Of a stretch of 64,000 bases of DNA, positions 13,490-26,716 are shown one piece after another. A model generated the notes under the pieces. The model did no database searches and was not told the DNA's origin. It was given only the letters and a program-made list of their open reading frames with translations. The position numbers and the translations under genes were made by a program. The first letter of the stretch is position 1; each line of letters opens with the position of its first letter. Source of the DNA: Nageia nagi (lineage: Eukaryota; Pinophyta); NCBI GenBank assembly GCA_050084985.1, contig JBITNC010000001.1:39618001-39682000 (forward strand), in the 5' to 3' direction.

Positions 13490-15140
13490 TACCAATATTG
13501 GGTGGAGAACCTCATTATATGAAAATATTAGCACTCGTGTTTTCATGTGCATCCATGCTAACCTTTGGAGACCTAGTGCCCACATTGAGATCCTTGTTGT
13601 TATTGGTTGTGAAATTTACATATCAATGTCACTTATATATGATAAGTTTATATTGCATATACCCAACTTTATAATAGGTAAGGACACAAGTATTTATCTT
13701 ACACTTGATTCTATCTCTTTAGTATATGCTTTTGTTATCTTAATTCGATACAACCCTAGTTCTCTTAATGCATTATTTTTATACTCAATTATATTATTTC
13801 TTATTATCATGTATGTTTATTAAGTTATATAGCTTGCATAGTATGTACTTAAATGTTTATATGTATTTAGTTCATTTAAGCCAAAACCTTAGATGTACCA
13901 AAGCACATATCAACATATTAGTGCCCAACTATTTATAGCATTTCTTTCTCTTAAGTATGGTTGGAATAAAAATGCTTTTGAACTTGCATTAAAATTTTGC
14001 TACAATGTCAAACCTACTATGGGTTTTATTCAAAACATTATATTCTAAATGTATTTTATGTTACTAGTAATGAAAATGCAAATATCTCTTATTCACTTAC
14101 TAAACTTGTAGCTAAAAAGGCCTCCACACAAAGAAAGATTAGTAAACCAAAGGTTTCTTGAATATAGAGTGAAAGAATCTATAAAAAGAAATAATCTATA
14201 TATTTACAAGGAAATATAACCAAAGAAGGTATAAAATTCCTTCAGATAAAGAGAGTTTTGCATAAATCTCTGATAGTTCAGTAAAGATAGTAAGTCAAAG
14301 AGTTTTGTAGAAATCTCCAATAGTTTAGTGAAATAACAAATATTATGTTATTCTAACAAATATAAGGAGCATATACCTCTTAATGATATAAATCTTACAC
14401 CAATAAATACAAATATGGGATTCCATATAAATAGGTTAGTATCTATATATAATATTCAACCATTTGCTCTTCCTAATCCTAGCATTAATATTCACATAAG
14501 CTATGGTGCTAATTCTAGCATAGACATTTAGCCTTAGATAGAAGTAGTGGTTTCAATTACCCCAATAATCCCTAAGCCAAATAAATAAGTAATAAAGATA
14601 TTTTTATACAAGTTGAACATGTTGAAGACTTTGATAAAGATATAGATATGTTAGTCAAAGATGAGTATGGTATAGAGGAACCTACAAAATATGAAGAGAT
14701 TAACAAAATCCTTGAAAAAGATAATATGCCATACTTAGATTGGTCAGAGGAAGATAATAGAATAAAATCCAAATTTCTCCATTTAGTAGATAAACTTAAA
14801 ATTGAAAACATGAGTATACCATAAAATGTTTCATATTATAAGGGGTTGATTTAGAAAGTATGATATGATTACAAAATCAAAATAAGATTATTTCAACCTA
14901 AGAATAAACAACCAACTCAATGTCCTATCACAATACAAGAAGAATTGAAGTACCAAGAGGAAGATGTTGATAGATTACTTTCTCAAGCTATGCATCCTAT
15001 TCCTAGATGGACTCAAGGAGAAACTAATATTAAATATGTGGAACTACTAAAGTGTAATAGAGAATGCATGTTATTATTACCAAATAATGATAAAGAATTT
15101 AGTTTTGACAACTTTCCACAACATCATCCATGATAGAAAT
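13490..15140 (+). pseudogene. Unassigned plus-strand coding relic
   Basis: Two readable blocks. The first (13545-13823) is an uninterrupted 92-codon frame rich in Ile, Tyr and Ser (IPNFIIGKDTSIYLTLDS, SLVYAFVI). The second (about 14600-15133) is strongly acidic and better preserved: VEHVEDFDKDIDMLVKDEYG, then PYLDWSEEDNRIKSKFLHL, then a 62-codon frame with EDVDRLLSQAMHPIPRWTQG and ending LPNNDKEFSFDNFPQHHP. Between them, about 13930-14200 gives patchy text such as SLKYGWNKNAFELALKF. The acidic coding style with moderate hydrophobicity resembles polyprotein linkers in LTR elements and plant pararetroviruses, but no diagnostic motif (CCHC, DSGA, YVDD) is visible. I leave it unassigned. Confidence 0.35.
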
Positions 15141-15914
15141 GACAAAAGTGGAGCTTTCAAATTTCTCAAGATTAAATAATAATTACTAACATTTGAATAA
15201 GAAAAAAATTAAGAACAACCACTAGAGAATGTAATACATGGTAAATTTTTTCTCCATATACATTTTATTCTTTTTTCTATCTACCTAACTTTCTTCTCAT
15301 CAAAAAATTTAGAAACTAGATTGGCGATAAAGAGGCCATATTTAGAGTCATTTCCCATCTATTAGGCCAACATCTACTTTAGGTTTCTTAGGATTTTTCT
15401 AGCATAATACATACTTTTTAATTATAATTCAACCATTAAGTTGTCTTAGGCTATATTTCACTTTTGGAAATAGTTGTGAGTTTATCTTTGCTTTTAGAAT
15501 TAATATTTCTTAAAATTATACACACATACAACCTTAAAATCATGTTAAATTTATATGGTAATTTCATAAAATTTAAATAGTACTTATAACCATAGGAATT
15601 TAAATAAAAACTTGAACCCCTTATACCTCAATAAGGCCAATGTCCATCTTGGTCTCCATTTAGTTTTTTTTTTTTATTTATATTGTAATCCTTTAGTTAA
15701 TGTAACAATTTATTACAACTTTGGCTTATGCATAGCCACTTATAAGTAAAAATAAACATACATTACATTACTTTCCATAACATTATCCAAATATTTTTTG
15801 AATTAAAGTCAAAATCATACACGAAAATAATTAACAATATAGGAATGTATCTCATATATATTTATAAAAAAATGTGAGATATTATCTTTTACAATAAGCC
15901 AATAACCCAACAAA
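15141..15914. other. Non-coding gap before the PMD gene
   Basis: AT-rich, with a T10 run at about 15665. No coding, RNA or repeat signal seen. It would be the 3' flank of the minus-strand PMD gene. Confidence 0.5.
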
Positions 15915-17276
15915 CTAGTTCCTTATGCTCACACTATTTGTAGTACCATGATGACTCCTAGCACTCTTAGTACTCTTGGACCTAGATAAAATCCTACTCA
16001 AAATATGCCTCTTTATCCCATTTTTCTCCTCCAATACCACAAGTTGAGTCTGCAAATACACTTTTTCATTAGTGAGGTATTCTATTTTCTTATTGTGTTC
16101 CAACACACAATTCATCATTCCTAAAACATTTTGGTAATTGAAAGCCTCATGCATATTTTGAAGCATCTCTAGGTCTTGTTCCAATGCTACCAACCTCACC
16201 TTTAGTCCTTCTAGCTCATTATTGTTGCTATCCATCTCACCTTTTAGGCTTGCCAATTCATCTTATATGTTCTTTCTTGCAACCTTCTTAGAATCCAAGT
16301 CAAATTTTGTTTTGTATAAAAAAATAAAATAATAAACATATGTTACCTATTTGTTATTTCTTTTAAGAACTAACTTATAGGTATAATATTAAAATACTTA
16401 ATTAATTCACAAGTTGTTTTTGAGTCTTTAAAATGGGAATACTAGTAGGAACCTCATCCCATCCTACTAGCTCCTCATGTTGTGGAACATCCTCCTTCAT
16501 GTGTCCATATTACTCATATTCTCCCTCTTCCTCATCTTATTATTCTTGAACTTCTCCTTCCATAGCCTCTACTAGATCCTTCAATCTATATATCCCCAAG
16601 TGGTCAAGTCTTGCTCTAGCCCACCATGATAGTTACTCATGGTCAAATTGAGGCCCATCAAGTGCCTCAACTCCCTCATCATTTGCATCACTCCCTAATC
16701 ATTTTCCTAAGGAGACTTATAATCTTATTTCCACTTGGGAGGGGTATCATATAAGTTATGATCATGTGCCCTATACCTACCCATCCTCACTATAAATTTG
16801 CATTCAGGATGAATAGCTTTCCTTTTGCCAAACTGCCTTAGAATATTTTTATTTGTAGGGTTCCAAAAATATCTTTGTTGTCTATAAATAGTAAGGATTC
16901 ATCTACCAACCCAACTCTCCTCTTGGCTCATTTGGCCAATATGGAAAAGAGGCATAGGGTCTATAAATAACATCTCCTATAAACCAAAATTGTGAATTAG
17001 AGTCTAGTTTAATAAACTAACCAATATCAATAAATTGTCTTTTGAAAAATAATTTACCATCCATAAGACCATCTATCATCTTCTAATAGGATTCCACACT
17101 CTTATCAAGTCATGTTACCTTGCCCACCCTAGCCCATAAATACCATGTGGGATGCTCAAATGATGTGCTAGTTATTAGAATTTCCCTTGACCAAATAATT
17201 TATATGTGCTCATATGCCCAACATTTCAACATAAATGAGTGTGCAATCATCATCCCATTTTTCACACCATGATGAA
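15915..17276 (-). pseudogene. Plant mobile domain (PMD) protein, C-terminal part, split by Copia
   Basis: This is the downstream part of a minus-strand PMD gene whose N-terminal part lies at 39484-40080. From 17276 downwards it reads HHGVKNGMMIAHSFMLKCWA then YEHI, the conserved PMD helix that ends in W.WEH. It continues with SFEHPTWYLWARVGKVT, ASFPYWPNEPRGELGW, NPTNKNILRQFGKRKAIHPE and GRYRAHDHNLYDTPPKW. A probable intron spans roughly 16300-16415. The last exon (16256-15915) is an open 113-codon coiled coil (heptads with Leu/Val, e.g. ELEGLKVRLVALEQDLEMLQ) with a basic Ser/Arg-rich tail. PMD proteins occur as host factors (the MAIN/MAIL1 type, linked to silencing and genome stability) and inside transposons. 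Several in-frame stops show decay. It could be an old transposon ORF rather than a host gene. Confidence 0.7.
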
Positions 17277-17798
17277 TGTTGCAAATACACTTCATCAGAC
17301 CTTAGAATTTGAGATCAAAAGATCAAATTATGTACTCTATGATGAAACATAACCTCCTAGGGTGTTTCCTAGAAAAATGCCATTGTGTTTTCAAAATATG
17401 CCCACATTTCCTAAAACATGTTGACCTAGCACATTTTCCCTAAAATGCAAGCATATTTTAGTTTGGAAGTTCATAGTAGTTAAAGGTGAACTATCAAGTC
17501 ATTTTTTACCATTTTCAATTCAATTTTTTCTCATTTTTAATTATATTTCTTTTAATTAAGCTTCAAGATGTATAAATAAATAATCTATACTTGTTCTTCA
17601 TTTGGATTGTGGTGTTGATTGGTGTAACTTAAAGATTGCATCCAAACTAGTAATGCAAATTGTTTGACAAAATATCACAGTAAGGTTTTCTTCAATAAAT
17701 CATCAATTCAATCCTAATTTTGTTTTGTATAATATATTGATTTTTGTATGGTGAATGTTAATGCATTGTTAATTATATATTTATGGTGTTAAACTTCA
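17277..17798 (+). repeat. Left (5') LTR of the Copia element
   Basis: The 522 bp LTR begins TG and ends CA, and matches 38971-39483 along its length with small indels. A cluster typical of an LTR promoter (tataaataaataatc) is near 17571. It is followed directly by the primer site. Confidence 0.88.
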
Positions 17799-17799
17799 T

Positions 17800-17812
17800 T
17801 AGGTATTAGAGC
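17800..17812 (+). promoter_or_regulatory. Copia primer binding site (initiator tRNA-Met type)
   Basis: The sequence taggtattagagc directly after the LTR matches the plant Copia consensus TGGTATCAGAGC with two transitions. Reverse transcription would start here. Confidence 0.8.
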
Positions 17813-17919
17813 TTGAAGTTAAAGGATTGAGTTTTTTATTGGGTTTGAAAAATATGGGTGTTGTGCAAAAGTTTGGAAAGAATTTTTGCAAATCCAAGAT
17901 GTGTTGAAGATCTATTGTA

Positions 17920-18810
17920 ATGGAAAGAAACTTAAATTCAATACCAAAACCTAAATTTGATGGGCATAATTATGAATATTGGAGCATCAAAATGATGACT
18001 CTCTTGGAAGGAAAATATTTATGAAACATTGTAGAGAATGGCTACAAAGAACCTAATGATTGGAGAGTTCTAAGTGAAGACACTAAGAAGGAGACTAAGG
18101 AGAATAAGAAAAAGAACTTTTGGCTTTATATCATATATAGGTTGCTTTGATAAAAGCATATTCCCGTTAATATTTATGCATAAACCTACTTTTTATGTAT
18201 GGAAAATTTGAAACAAGGCTACCAAGGAAGTGTCAAAGTGAAGGAGGTCAAGCTTTAGACATTGAGAAGAGATTTTGAAAATCTTAAACAACATGAAATT
18301 GAGAGTGTGGGTGATTATTGTATAAGGGTAAAGTCCATAGTAAATAAAATACCATCTTTGGTGATGAAATGGAAAAAAATTTTAGTGCTTAAAAAAGTCT
18401 TGAGGAATTTACTTTCAAAATGGGATAATGTGGATCTTATTATTGAAGAGACCAAAGATATTTCCACTATGGAGTTTGATCAGTTAGTTGGCTCTCTTAC
18501 ATCACATGAAGAGAGGTTTTTGATAAGATCTAATATTGGTATAAGTTAAGAACAAGAATTCTCATCCAAGGAGAATGAAAGTAATAGTGGAAGAGGTCAA
18601 GGTAGAGGTCAGAATGGACGAGGAGGAAGAAGAGGCTCTTCTGGAAGAGGATGAAGGAGAGATCAGATTCTTGATGGTGACTAGGCCAATAGTGCAAGTG
18701 CAAGTACAATAGGAGGATCTAGTTCCAAAGGTAGAGGAAGATATAATAAGAATGTGAAATGTTATCATTGTAATAAGTATGGCCATTATTAGAGGGAGTG
18801 TAGGCTCAAA
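17920..18810 (+). pseudogene. Copia Gag (UBN2-type) with zinc knuckle
   Basis: The start at 17920 gives MERNLNSIPKPKFDGHNYEY followed by W, the typical Copia gag opening. A capsid helix region follows at 18262-18549 (RRDFENLKQHEIESVGDYCI, then LSKWDNVDLIIEETKDISTM). Next is a Gly/Arg/Ser-rich linker (18580-18750) and one CCHC zinc knuckle, CYHCNKYGHY then stop then REC, near 18760-18800. That stop (TAG) is where Gln or Lys normally stands. Gag packages the element RNA. Stops at 18022, 18148 and after ISTM..GIS break the frame. Confidence 0.85.
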
Positions 18811-18959
18811 TAAGCCTCTCAAAATAGAATCAGATAAGCCAATTATGGAGAAGAATAATCCTATGAAGAGGATTTATTATTTATTTCTATTGTATAAGAG
18901 GATAATCATTGAATCAAGGCACTTCTTTCACAATACAAACCAAAATATTTCATCAATGA

Positions 18960-21900
18960 TGAAACTTGGATTCTTGATGGTGGTTATTCCAACCACATGA
19001 CTAGAAAGGAGGAGCTTTTTTCATCTCTTGATCATTCATTTAGTTCCAATATCAAACTTGGGGATGAGAAAATATTGGAGGTGATTGGAAAGGGGGAAAT
19101 GGATGTTCCTACCAAAAGAGATACTATGAAGGTAAAAAGTATATATTTTGCTCTTGATTTGAAACATTCTCTCTTAAGTGTTGGGAAAATGCTTGCAAAT
19201 AATTATAAGTTATTTTTTAAAGATAAAATGTGCAAAATTTATGATAAGAACAAAGGTGGAAAGTTGTTCATATAGTAAAAATGAATAAAAAGAAACTTTT
19301 TCCCATCAAGTTTGTTGAGCAAGGGGAGGCTTTGCTTGTGTGAGCATTGATGATAATGCAAATTTATGGCATTTAACATTTAGCCATTTGAATTTTCATA
19401 GTTTAAAGCTTTATCTCCACTTGTGTATGGTTTTCCAAAGTTCCAAGATACTACAAAAGTTTGTGAAGGGTGTGCTCTTGGAAAGCATGCAAGTAGGCAT
19501 TTTCCAAAGAATGAAGTATGGAGGGCCCAATCTCTTCTACAATTGGTTCATAGTGATCTTTATGGACCAATACAAACATAAAGTATGGGTAAACCTTATT
19601 ATTTTATTACCTTTATTGATGATTTTCTAGATATTATTGGGTATTTTTTCTTAAACACAAAGATGAGGCATTTGAGTACTTCAAGGCTTTTAAAGCTAGT
19701 GTTGAGAATCAGAGTGAGAATACTATCAAGTGTTTAAGGACTTATCATAGTGGTGAGTTTTTCTCTAATGATTTCTTGAATTTTTTTAGAGATTTTAGCA
19801 TCAAAAGGTAATTAACATCACCCTATACACCTCAACAAAATGGGGTAGCTGAAACAAAGAATTGAACTTTGGTAGATATGGCAAGGTGTATGATGCACAC
19901 AAAAGGTTTGAGTAATTTTTATTGGTTAAAGATATGAGGAATGTTGTTTATATTTTAAATAGGCTTCATACAAGGATTTTAGATAATATTACTCCATATG
20001 AATGTTGGATTGGAAAGAATGTAAGTGTGAAGCATTTCAAAGTATTTGGTTATGTAGCATATATTCATGTGAGTGATGAACATAGAAAAAAACTTGATGG
20101 TAAGAGTGAGAGGTGTATTTTTATTAGCTATAGTGAACATTCAAAAGCTTATATATATTTTAATCCAATTTCTCACAAATTTTTAGTGTCCAAAGATGTC
20201 ATTTTTGATGAAGGGGGAAGTTGGAAGTCTCTAAAATGACAAAAGTTGTTTGCTGATGATCGTATGTTTGAAGAAGTTGCTTCAAATGATCAAGAAAATA
20301 TTCATCCTAGTTATGTTTCACACATTCAAATGCAGCCCAAATTTGATTTCTCATCACAAATGGGGTCTTATATTGTATCATCAAGTCTAAAAAATGGTTC
20401 TTCTTCACCTCCATCACTAAGTAAGTGTGTAAATCAATCAATGAAAGGTAAAAGATTATTGAAAGATCATCCATCTTCCAAAATGTTAGATCAAAACTTT
20501 TCCATAAGGTTGAAAAGAAGTCAACATAAGGAGCTTGATATGACATTACAAAGGATTGAAAACTTGCAAATGTTGGGAGATGAAGACAATGGTGAGCCCA
20601 AAGGTGATATGGTAAATTATGCTCTTATTTCTACTACTTCTAATGCACATGTTTCTAAATCTTCTAAAGTTACAAAACTTGATGATTTTGAGCCTTCTTA
20701 TTTTGAACAAGCATATTCTAACAAGGTGTTGATGAAGGCTAGAATGAGGAAATATCTTCTATTTTTAATAATGACACATGGGATTTGTGTGATCTACCCA
20801 TAAAAATAAAATGTGTTGGATGTAAATGGATCTACAAGATCAAAAGGAATAGTGATAATTCCATTGAAATTTAAAATGTATAGTTGGTTGCAAAAGGGTT
20901 CACATAAAAGTATGGCATAGACTATGAGGAGACTTTTGTTCCTATTGCAAGGCAAGAGACCATTCAGATGGTGCTTTCATTGGAAGACCACAAGCATTAT
21001 AATGTGCATCACATGGATGTGAATAGTGAATTATGTAATGGCTATATTGAAGGAGAGATATATATGGCACAACCTCAAGGTTTTAAGGTTCAAGGAAAAG
21101 AAGATTAGGTATATATATTGAAGAAGTACTTATATGGGATGAATCAAGCTCCAAGAGCTTGGTACACAAGAATCAATGATTACCTTCTTAAGTGTGGCTA
21201 TTAGCAAAGTAATAGTGAGCACAATTTGTATTACAAGAAATAAGGTATTGATATTCTACTTGTTTTCTTGTATGTTGATGATTTGTTGTTTATGGGAAGT
21301 AGTTATTAATTATGTGATTCTTCTAAGAATGAGATGAAAAAGGAGCTTGATATGATTGATATTGGTTTGATGAGTTACTTCTTTAGCATGCAAGTACATC
21401 AAGCATATGATAAAATTTTTCTTTTCCATGACAAATATGCTAGGGAGATGTTGAAGAAGTTTGGAATGAGTGAATACAAACCTATAACTACTCTAATTTC
21501 CTATGTAGAGCTTTTATGTTCACATGATAGGGCTGAAAAAGTGTGTAAAATAGAGTATAGAAGCATTTTAGGGAGTCTAATGTTCCTATGTAACATAAGG
21601 CTAGATATATGTTATGCAATATCTCTTTGTTCTAGGTACATGGCTAATCCTCCTTGCTTACACTTGAAAGTAGACAAGAGAATCCCAAGGTATGTACGTG
21701 GTATAAAATTATTGCATTCATTACTTCTCTACTAATAATTTGAAGTTAGTTGATTTTAGTGACAATGATTGGGGAAGTAATCTTGATGACCAGAAGTCCA
21801 CTAGTGACAACTTCTTCTCACTTAGTACTAGATTGATTACCTAGAGTTCAAAGAACTAATCTATAGTTTCTCTATCTTCTACTGAGGCTAAATATATAGC

Positions 21901-22141
21901 ATTGATCTCATTGGTGTACAACCTTATGGCTTAGGAAATTTCTTGATGAGATCGATGAGAAGAAAGAATATTCTACTACACTTTTTTGTGACAACCAAAG
22001 TGCCATTAAGTTGGCATAAAATCCAATACACCATGTACATTCTAAATACTTTTACATCAAGTATCATTATATCAAATACATGGTGGAGAAGAATTGGATC
22101 AAATTGAGGTATTGCAATACTAAGAACTAGATTTCTAATAT
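18960..22141 (+). pseudogene. Copia Pol: protease, integrase, RT, RNase H
   Basis: Domains are in Copia order. Protease (18968-19275) reads WILDGGYSNHM, so the usual DSG is DGG. The GAG-pre-integrase zinc motif is at 19360-19500 (LWHLTFSHLNFHSL, then CEGCALGKHASRHF in a shifted frame). The integrase core has HSDLYGPI and FITFIDDF, then LRTYHSGEF near 19735 where the second catalytic Asp is Tyr, and TPQQNGVAETKN with the catalytic Glu kept. The integrase C-terminus is open at 19922-20239. RT (20800-21735) has KWIYKIKR, VAKGF, HHMDVNSELCNGYIEGEIYM and an intact LYVDDLLFMG near 21270. RNase H reads SSTEAKYIAL (21870) and CDNQSAIKLA (21990). The frame ends at ISNI, where the Gypsy inserted, and resumes at 38896 with FIKQVVGS. 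Confidence 0.88.
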
Positions 22142-22998
22142 TGTAGGCACCTAAAAATGACTCATTCAAAAATTGGATGAAAAGGGCACTTAAAATTATG
22201 TGCAAGCATAAAAAACTAACTTCAGATAAAATACCAATGATTGGGTACTAATCATAGATGATTAGACCCAATCACCAATGTTTGACCTAAATTGCTAATG
22301 ACTCTATAACAAGAAAAACTTAAAAAGAAGATGAGCTATGGAGCTCATATCTTCCTTAGAAATATGGATAAGAAGAGGATTCATTATCCTAGATATGATT
22401 TGATGCAACTCCCTTGACCTATTCCTATCCATGGATGAGTTTTGACTCCATTTTCATAGCTATCCTAGGTGACTAACTTAGCAAATGAAAAATCTATAAA
22501 TGCAATGCACAAAATACATAATTTAAACCCTGATTGGAAGTAAGATAATGCTACAAAAATCATACTAGGATTTTTATGAGACTATCTACTTTCATTTATA
22601 TAATTTTACCTATCTTCATGTTTTAATGCTTATGATTTATGAGTATAGGTATGTTTTATGTGTTATTTTAGCATGTGTCTAGGGTCCATAGGTACTAAGG
22701 CATGATGAATTAAAGACACATTGAGCTAGGAGCCAAACATAATCTAGAACAAGGAAAAATACACTCAAGTTCAATATATATCTCAAGTTGTAAAAATTTT
22801 GATAGTTACATCAATGATTCCTTCATTTTTCCAATGGGGGGGTCTATATCATACCATATTGTAAAATCCCTTTCAAAAGGAAATGGATTATGAAATTCAT
22901 AGATTGTAAAAATCAAGGTATTTTGAAAAAGTAATAGAATACATACTTGTTCTAATAGTATTTTTCTTTATGTTAATAGGTTTCTTTTATAGCTAATA
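22142..22998 (+). repeat. Left (5') LTR of the Gypsy element
   Basis: About 857 bp, matching 37982-38890 with small indels. Its first 140 bp contain a conserved imperfect palindrome. The right edge is set where the two copies diverge after 'ttataggcta-ata' style text and by the target duplication at the other end. Confidence 0.85.
22233..22275. promoter_or_regulatory. Palindrome inside the Gypsy LTR
   Basis: The arms tgattgggtactaatcat (22238-22255) and atgattagacccaatca (22258-22274) pair with one unpaired base and a 2-base loop. The right LTR has a related arm pair (ccaatgattgggta at 38074 and tacctaatcattgg at 38105). A role in RNA structure or transcription factor binding is inference. 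Confidence 0.6.
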
Positions 22999-23001
22999 TT
23001 T

Positions 23002-23020
23002 TTGGTGCTAGAATGAGGGC
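23002..23020 (+). promoter_or_regulatory. Candidate Gypsy primer binding site
   Basis: Just inside the left LTR the sequence ttggtgctagaatgaggg has the TGG(T/C)GC start of many Gypsy primer sites. The complementary tRNA is not assigned. Confidence 0.45.
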
Positions 23021-24890
23021 CTTGCATACAAATGACATCAAATATCATACATAGGGGGTTTTCCTTTGAGTCATTATAATTTGATGTCCTTTGTATCTTA
23101 TGGTTTCAAGTATTCTAATCTTGTTTTTGTTGTTTTGTATTTTCACAGGTTAGTATATAGTGTCTCTAATGATTTAACATTGAACATCAGTGAACAAAGT
23201 GAATTTCCAATGCTTTATCTAGAATTATGGTGATTCCAAAACATAGGTAAATTCTCCATCTTTTTTCAATAATACAAGCATAATGTAGGCATTTAAAGTG
23301 AAGATGGGAATGAAAATTATATACAAATAGGTAGAGTAAAATGTAGGAACGCATTTAATTTTGGTATGTTTAATTGAAATTTATCTTATTTTACTTATTT
23401 TTTAGGTTGGGTTTGCTTATCACACATAAAAATTCCTTCATATTACCCACTTATGCTCTCCCTTTGTGCTTTTATGCAATCTTAGGTGACCAAAATGGGT
23501 TTGATAAGGAAGAAGTAAATGAAATTTCTATTCTCACACTATCCTTAATTCGATTAATGAATCTACATTAAAATACTTCAACATTTGGAAGAGATTAATG
23601 AATCCTCATTAATATTGGAAATGAACTTAAGGACAATGAATCAAGTTTAAGGTAGTTAGTACATTAAAATGGTAAATGAATATGGGGGTTGCACTTACAC
23701 TTAATTACTTATACTTGATTAAGTATGCTCTTATTTTTGTACCTGTGGTGATATAAAGCAATCAAAAAGGTTAAGTAGAAGGAGGAATGAACTTTCATTT
23801 AGTATAAAACATAAACCACACACTAATACTCTTACTTGTCCTCCCTTACCACTTCATAAGGAGGTAGAAGGTTGATGTGACTCAAAGAGGGGTAAAAAAA
23901 CCACATTTAAAGGTATTTTACATTCACTTAATGGATTCTTACCTATCTTCCCTTACCACTCTGAGAGGAGGTAAAGGTTGATGTGACTTGAAGAAGAGAT
24001 AATAAATTCATTAAAATTACTTCCATAGGTAGAAGGGGTTAATGAATATCATTATTAATCTTGGTTAATTAACAACATTTAATTTGGTAATTAACACATG
24101 GGTTGTTTAGATCATTAAACACTTAATTAAAAAAATAAGAACTTTTGGAATTACATAAGTTAAATAATTAACCAATGTGTATGATTGAGAAGGTTATAGA
24201 TTGCATCACATATTTCTTTTCATGCAATATATGCATATACATGTGCCCCTTTTAAAAGGAACATCAATGAGTTCAAGTTAATTACCAACCATTGATTATT
24301 ATATTCTTATGTACCCATTGATCAATTAAAAAGCCTTAGAGCTAAGATTTGGGGATGAATACTAGGTTCATAGGATATAAGTTATTACTTTCTGCTAAAT
24401 AAATATAAATAAGAGACTTTACTTGGATTTCATCACCAAGATAGATCTTAAATTTCTGTTGCACTAAGGGGATCACCTTAAGTATAATTCTAAGACTTAG
24501 CCATAGCTAGTCTCTTAAGACTACTAGCCTTCCTTGTTCAAACACTTGACTAGTCCAAACAAAGCTAGGAAAACTAAAAAGACTTAAAATGTATTTCTCA
24601 TAATGATAATTTAACAAATATTAACTAAATTGATTCAAAATGCTAAAAAATATAAACAAATCATGGGAATGAATGATTCATGTAGGATGTTTATGCATTA
24701 AGTTGTTTTCTCAAAAATTTAAATCTAAAAAATAAAAACTAGTTTCTTTACATGATGTTCACTTATTTTATTGTCTAAAAACCAAAAATGGTCCAAACAT
24801 GTTCTCAAAGGGATTATCAAGAACTAGATGCTTGATACAACCTTGATTATGAAGTGAGAAGTTCTAGGGTTCTTTCAAAAAGAGAAACAT
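23021..24890 (+). other. Gypsy leader, non-coding
   Basis: No coding signal of note apart from a 65-codon frame at 23374-23571 without motifs. An imperfect direct repeat (cctcccttaccact... aggaggta.a.ggttgatgtgact) occurs near 23840-23885 and again near 23948-23990, about 106 bp apart. It could be part of a packaging or leader structure. Confidence 0.5.
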
Positions 24891-26640
24891 CTCAATTGAA
24901 AATCTTGGAGAACAAATAGGCCCTATTGATCATTATTTACAAGAGGTTAGACAATGTCTAACTCAATTAACAATACCACTTACTTCACCACACATACATA
25001 GCCTCTCCCCCTATGTTATATATTTAGAAGAAGATAAGCCTCAATATATTAATGAAGAAGAAGGAAAACCCCATCCATCAAGGGCAAAATCACATAATAC
25101 TATAATACAAAGGGCTCTCTTTAAGCCTAAGTATGCCAAAGTAACCCACTACTTACCATATGGATGATTAGATCAATCTTATATGAGGAGGGATGATTAC
25201 TCCCCTTCTACTATTTCTAGACAAATGAGAGGGTTTGATTATAGAGTGTCTATTCATACAACAACTCCTAGACTCTATAAGAACATATTTTCAAAACATA
25301 TTATAATCCTTACTATGTTTTATGATCTAATACACTATCCCCTCTGGTAAGGATGCAACAACTTACTCAAGTGCATCCTTGTAAGTTAAACATAGAACAA
25401 TTTAAATTACAAAAAATACCTCCCTATCCTCATATGAGGTCATAACCTAAAGTTGTTACATAACAAAAGGGATTACAACAACCCTAGGATTGGGAACAAC
25501 CTAGTTAATGAGTTTCAAATCCTATAAAGTTTATTGAACATCATTGGATTGAAACTCTTGTTGTAACTAATAAACCTTAGCTACAAGAGGTCGTAGATCA
25601 AACATTCAAGTATAACCCTATTCCTAGGGCACATTTTGTATCCTCTCAAGCTTGTGGGACATATAAATATCAAGATCCTTATTTTACAAAAAAGAAAGAG
25701 CTCTCTCTAAAAATAAGACAAGAGGAATTAAAAAAATATCTCCTTCTAAAATAATAAAAGAAACAAGAAGGGTTACACAGATAATTTCCTCCACCATAGG
25801 AAAGAAAGCAAGCATACCAACTCCTTAAAAAACAATTTCCTCCAAATATACCTCACCAACCTCCCCCACCTACACCACCTTATGATGAAGGTTATTATGA
25901 ACCCATGATTCCTTTCGAATATCATTATTATCCTTATCAAAGATATGAAGAAATAAATCATCTTATAGAGGAAACATATCCAAAATATAAAAAGTATCCT
26001 AGCATTTCACACAATCAACTGATGGATAATGCAACAAAAGAATATGATGAGTTATATAAGAAAGAAAAATTATCTATACAAGGCAAACAAAAAATATCTT
26101 ATGAAGTAATTTGCAATGAACCTCTTCATCCTGATGTCCCCAAAAAAGAAATTCCTTTTAAATTTGAGATTCCTAAAATCAAACCATTCAAAGGAAAAAA
26201 ATATCCCAATGAACATTTAATAAGGTTCAAGTATTCAATATATTTAATAGCTAATGATGATGCTTTAATGCTCTATATCTTTCCAATGATGCTTGCTGGA
26301 TAAGCCATGGACTGGTATAATAATCTCCCTAAGCATAGCATCAAGTCATACTCTCAATTAGAAAACTTATTTTTAGAGAATTTCAATTAACATCAAAATT
26401 AAAACCTCCATCATTGATCTTACAAGATTACAACAATTTTTGAATGAGTTAGTTACTAATTTCATCTCACAATGGAGAGTGGTGTTAACAAGTATGCCCT
26501 ATAGCTTACCTCAAGAAGAGTTAGTTAAATTGTTTAGCCAAAGTTGTTTGAGATCTATTGCTAGTACATTACAAATTAAATAGCTTAAAACATTTGAAGA
26601 AGCTATTTCTCAAGTAGTGGTAATTGAAAGAGTCAAAATA
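24890..26640 (+). pseudogene. Gypsy Gag
   Basis: The N-terminal part (24890-25900) is readable only in patches. A Pro/Tyr-rich linker at 25850-25930 (PPPTPPYDEGYYEPM) leads into the best-preserved stretch, a 132-codon frame at 25905-26303. That stretch ends in KFEIPKIKPFKGKKYPNEHL, then FKYSIYLIANDD and MLAG. The next codons are a TAA stop and AMDWYNNLP, where the family has LAGxAxxWYxxLP with Gln or Glu at the stop. This is the retrotransposon gag capsid domain. Further capsid text continues in shifted frames to about 26640 (LKTFEEAISQVVVIERVK). Gag forms the particle that holds the element RNA. Confidence 0.75.
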
Positions 26641-26716
26641 TAGGATGGAGAAATAAAAATTAAAAAGAAATAAGGATATGGAAAAAATAAGAGCAAAATA
26701 GATCAAACAAGTAAAA

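Noticed and set aside
13545-13823. Possible movement-protein-like domain of an endogenous plant pararetrovirus
   Set aside because: No conserved residues could be matched with confidence, and no linked coat, protease or RT motif is present.
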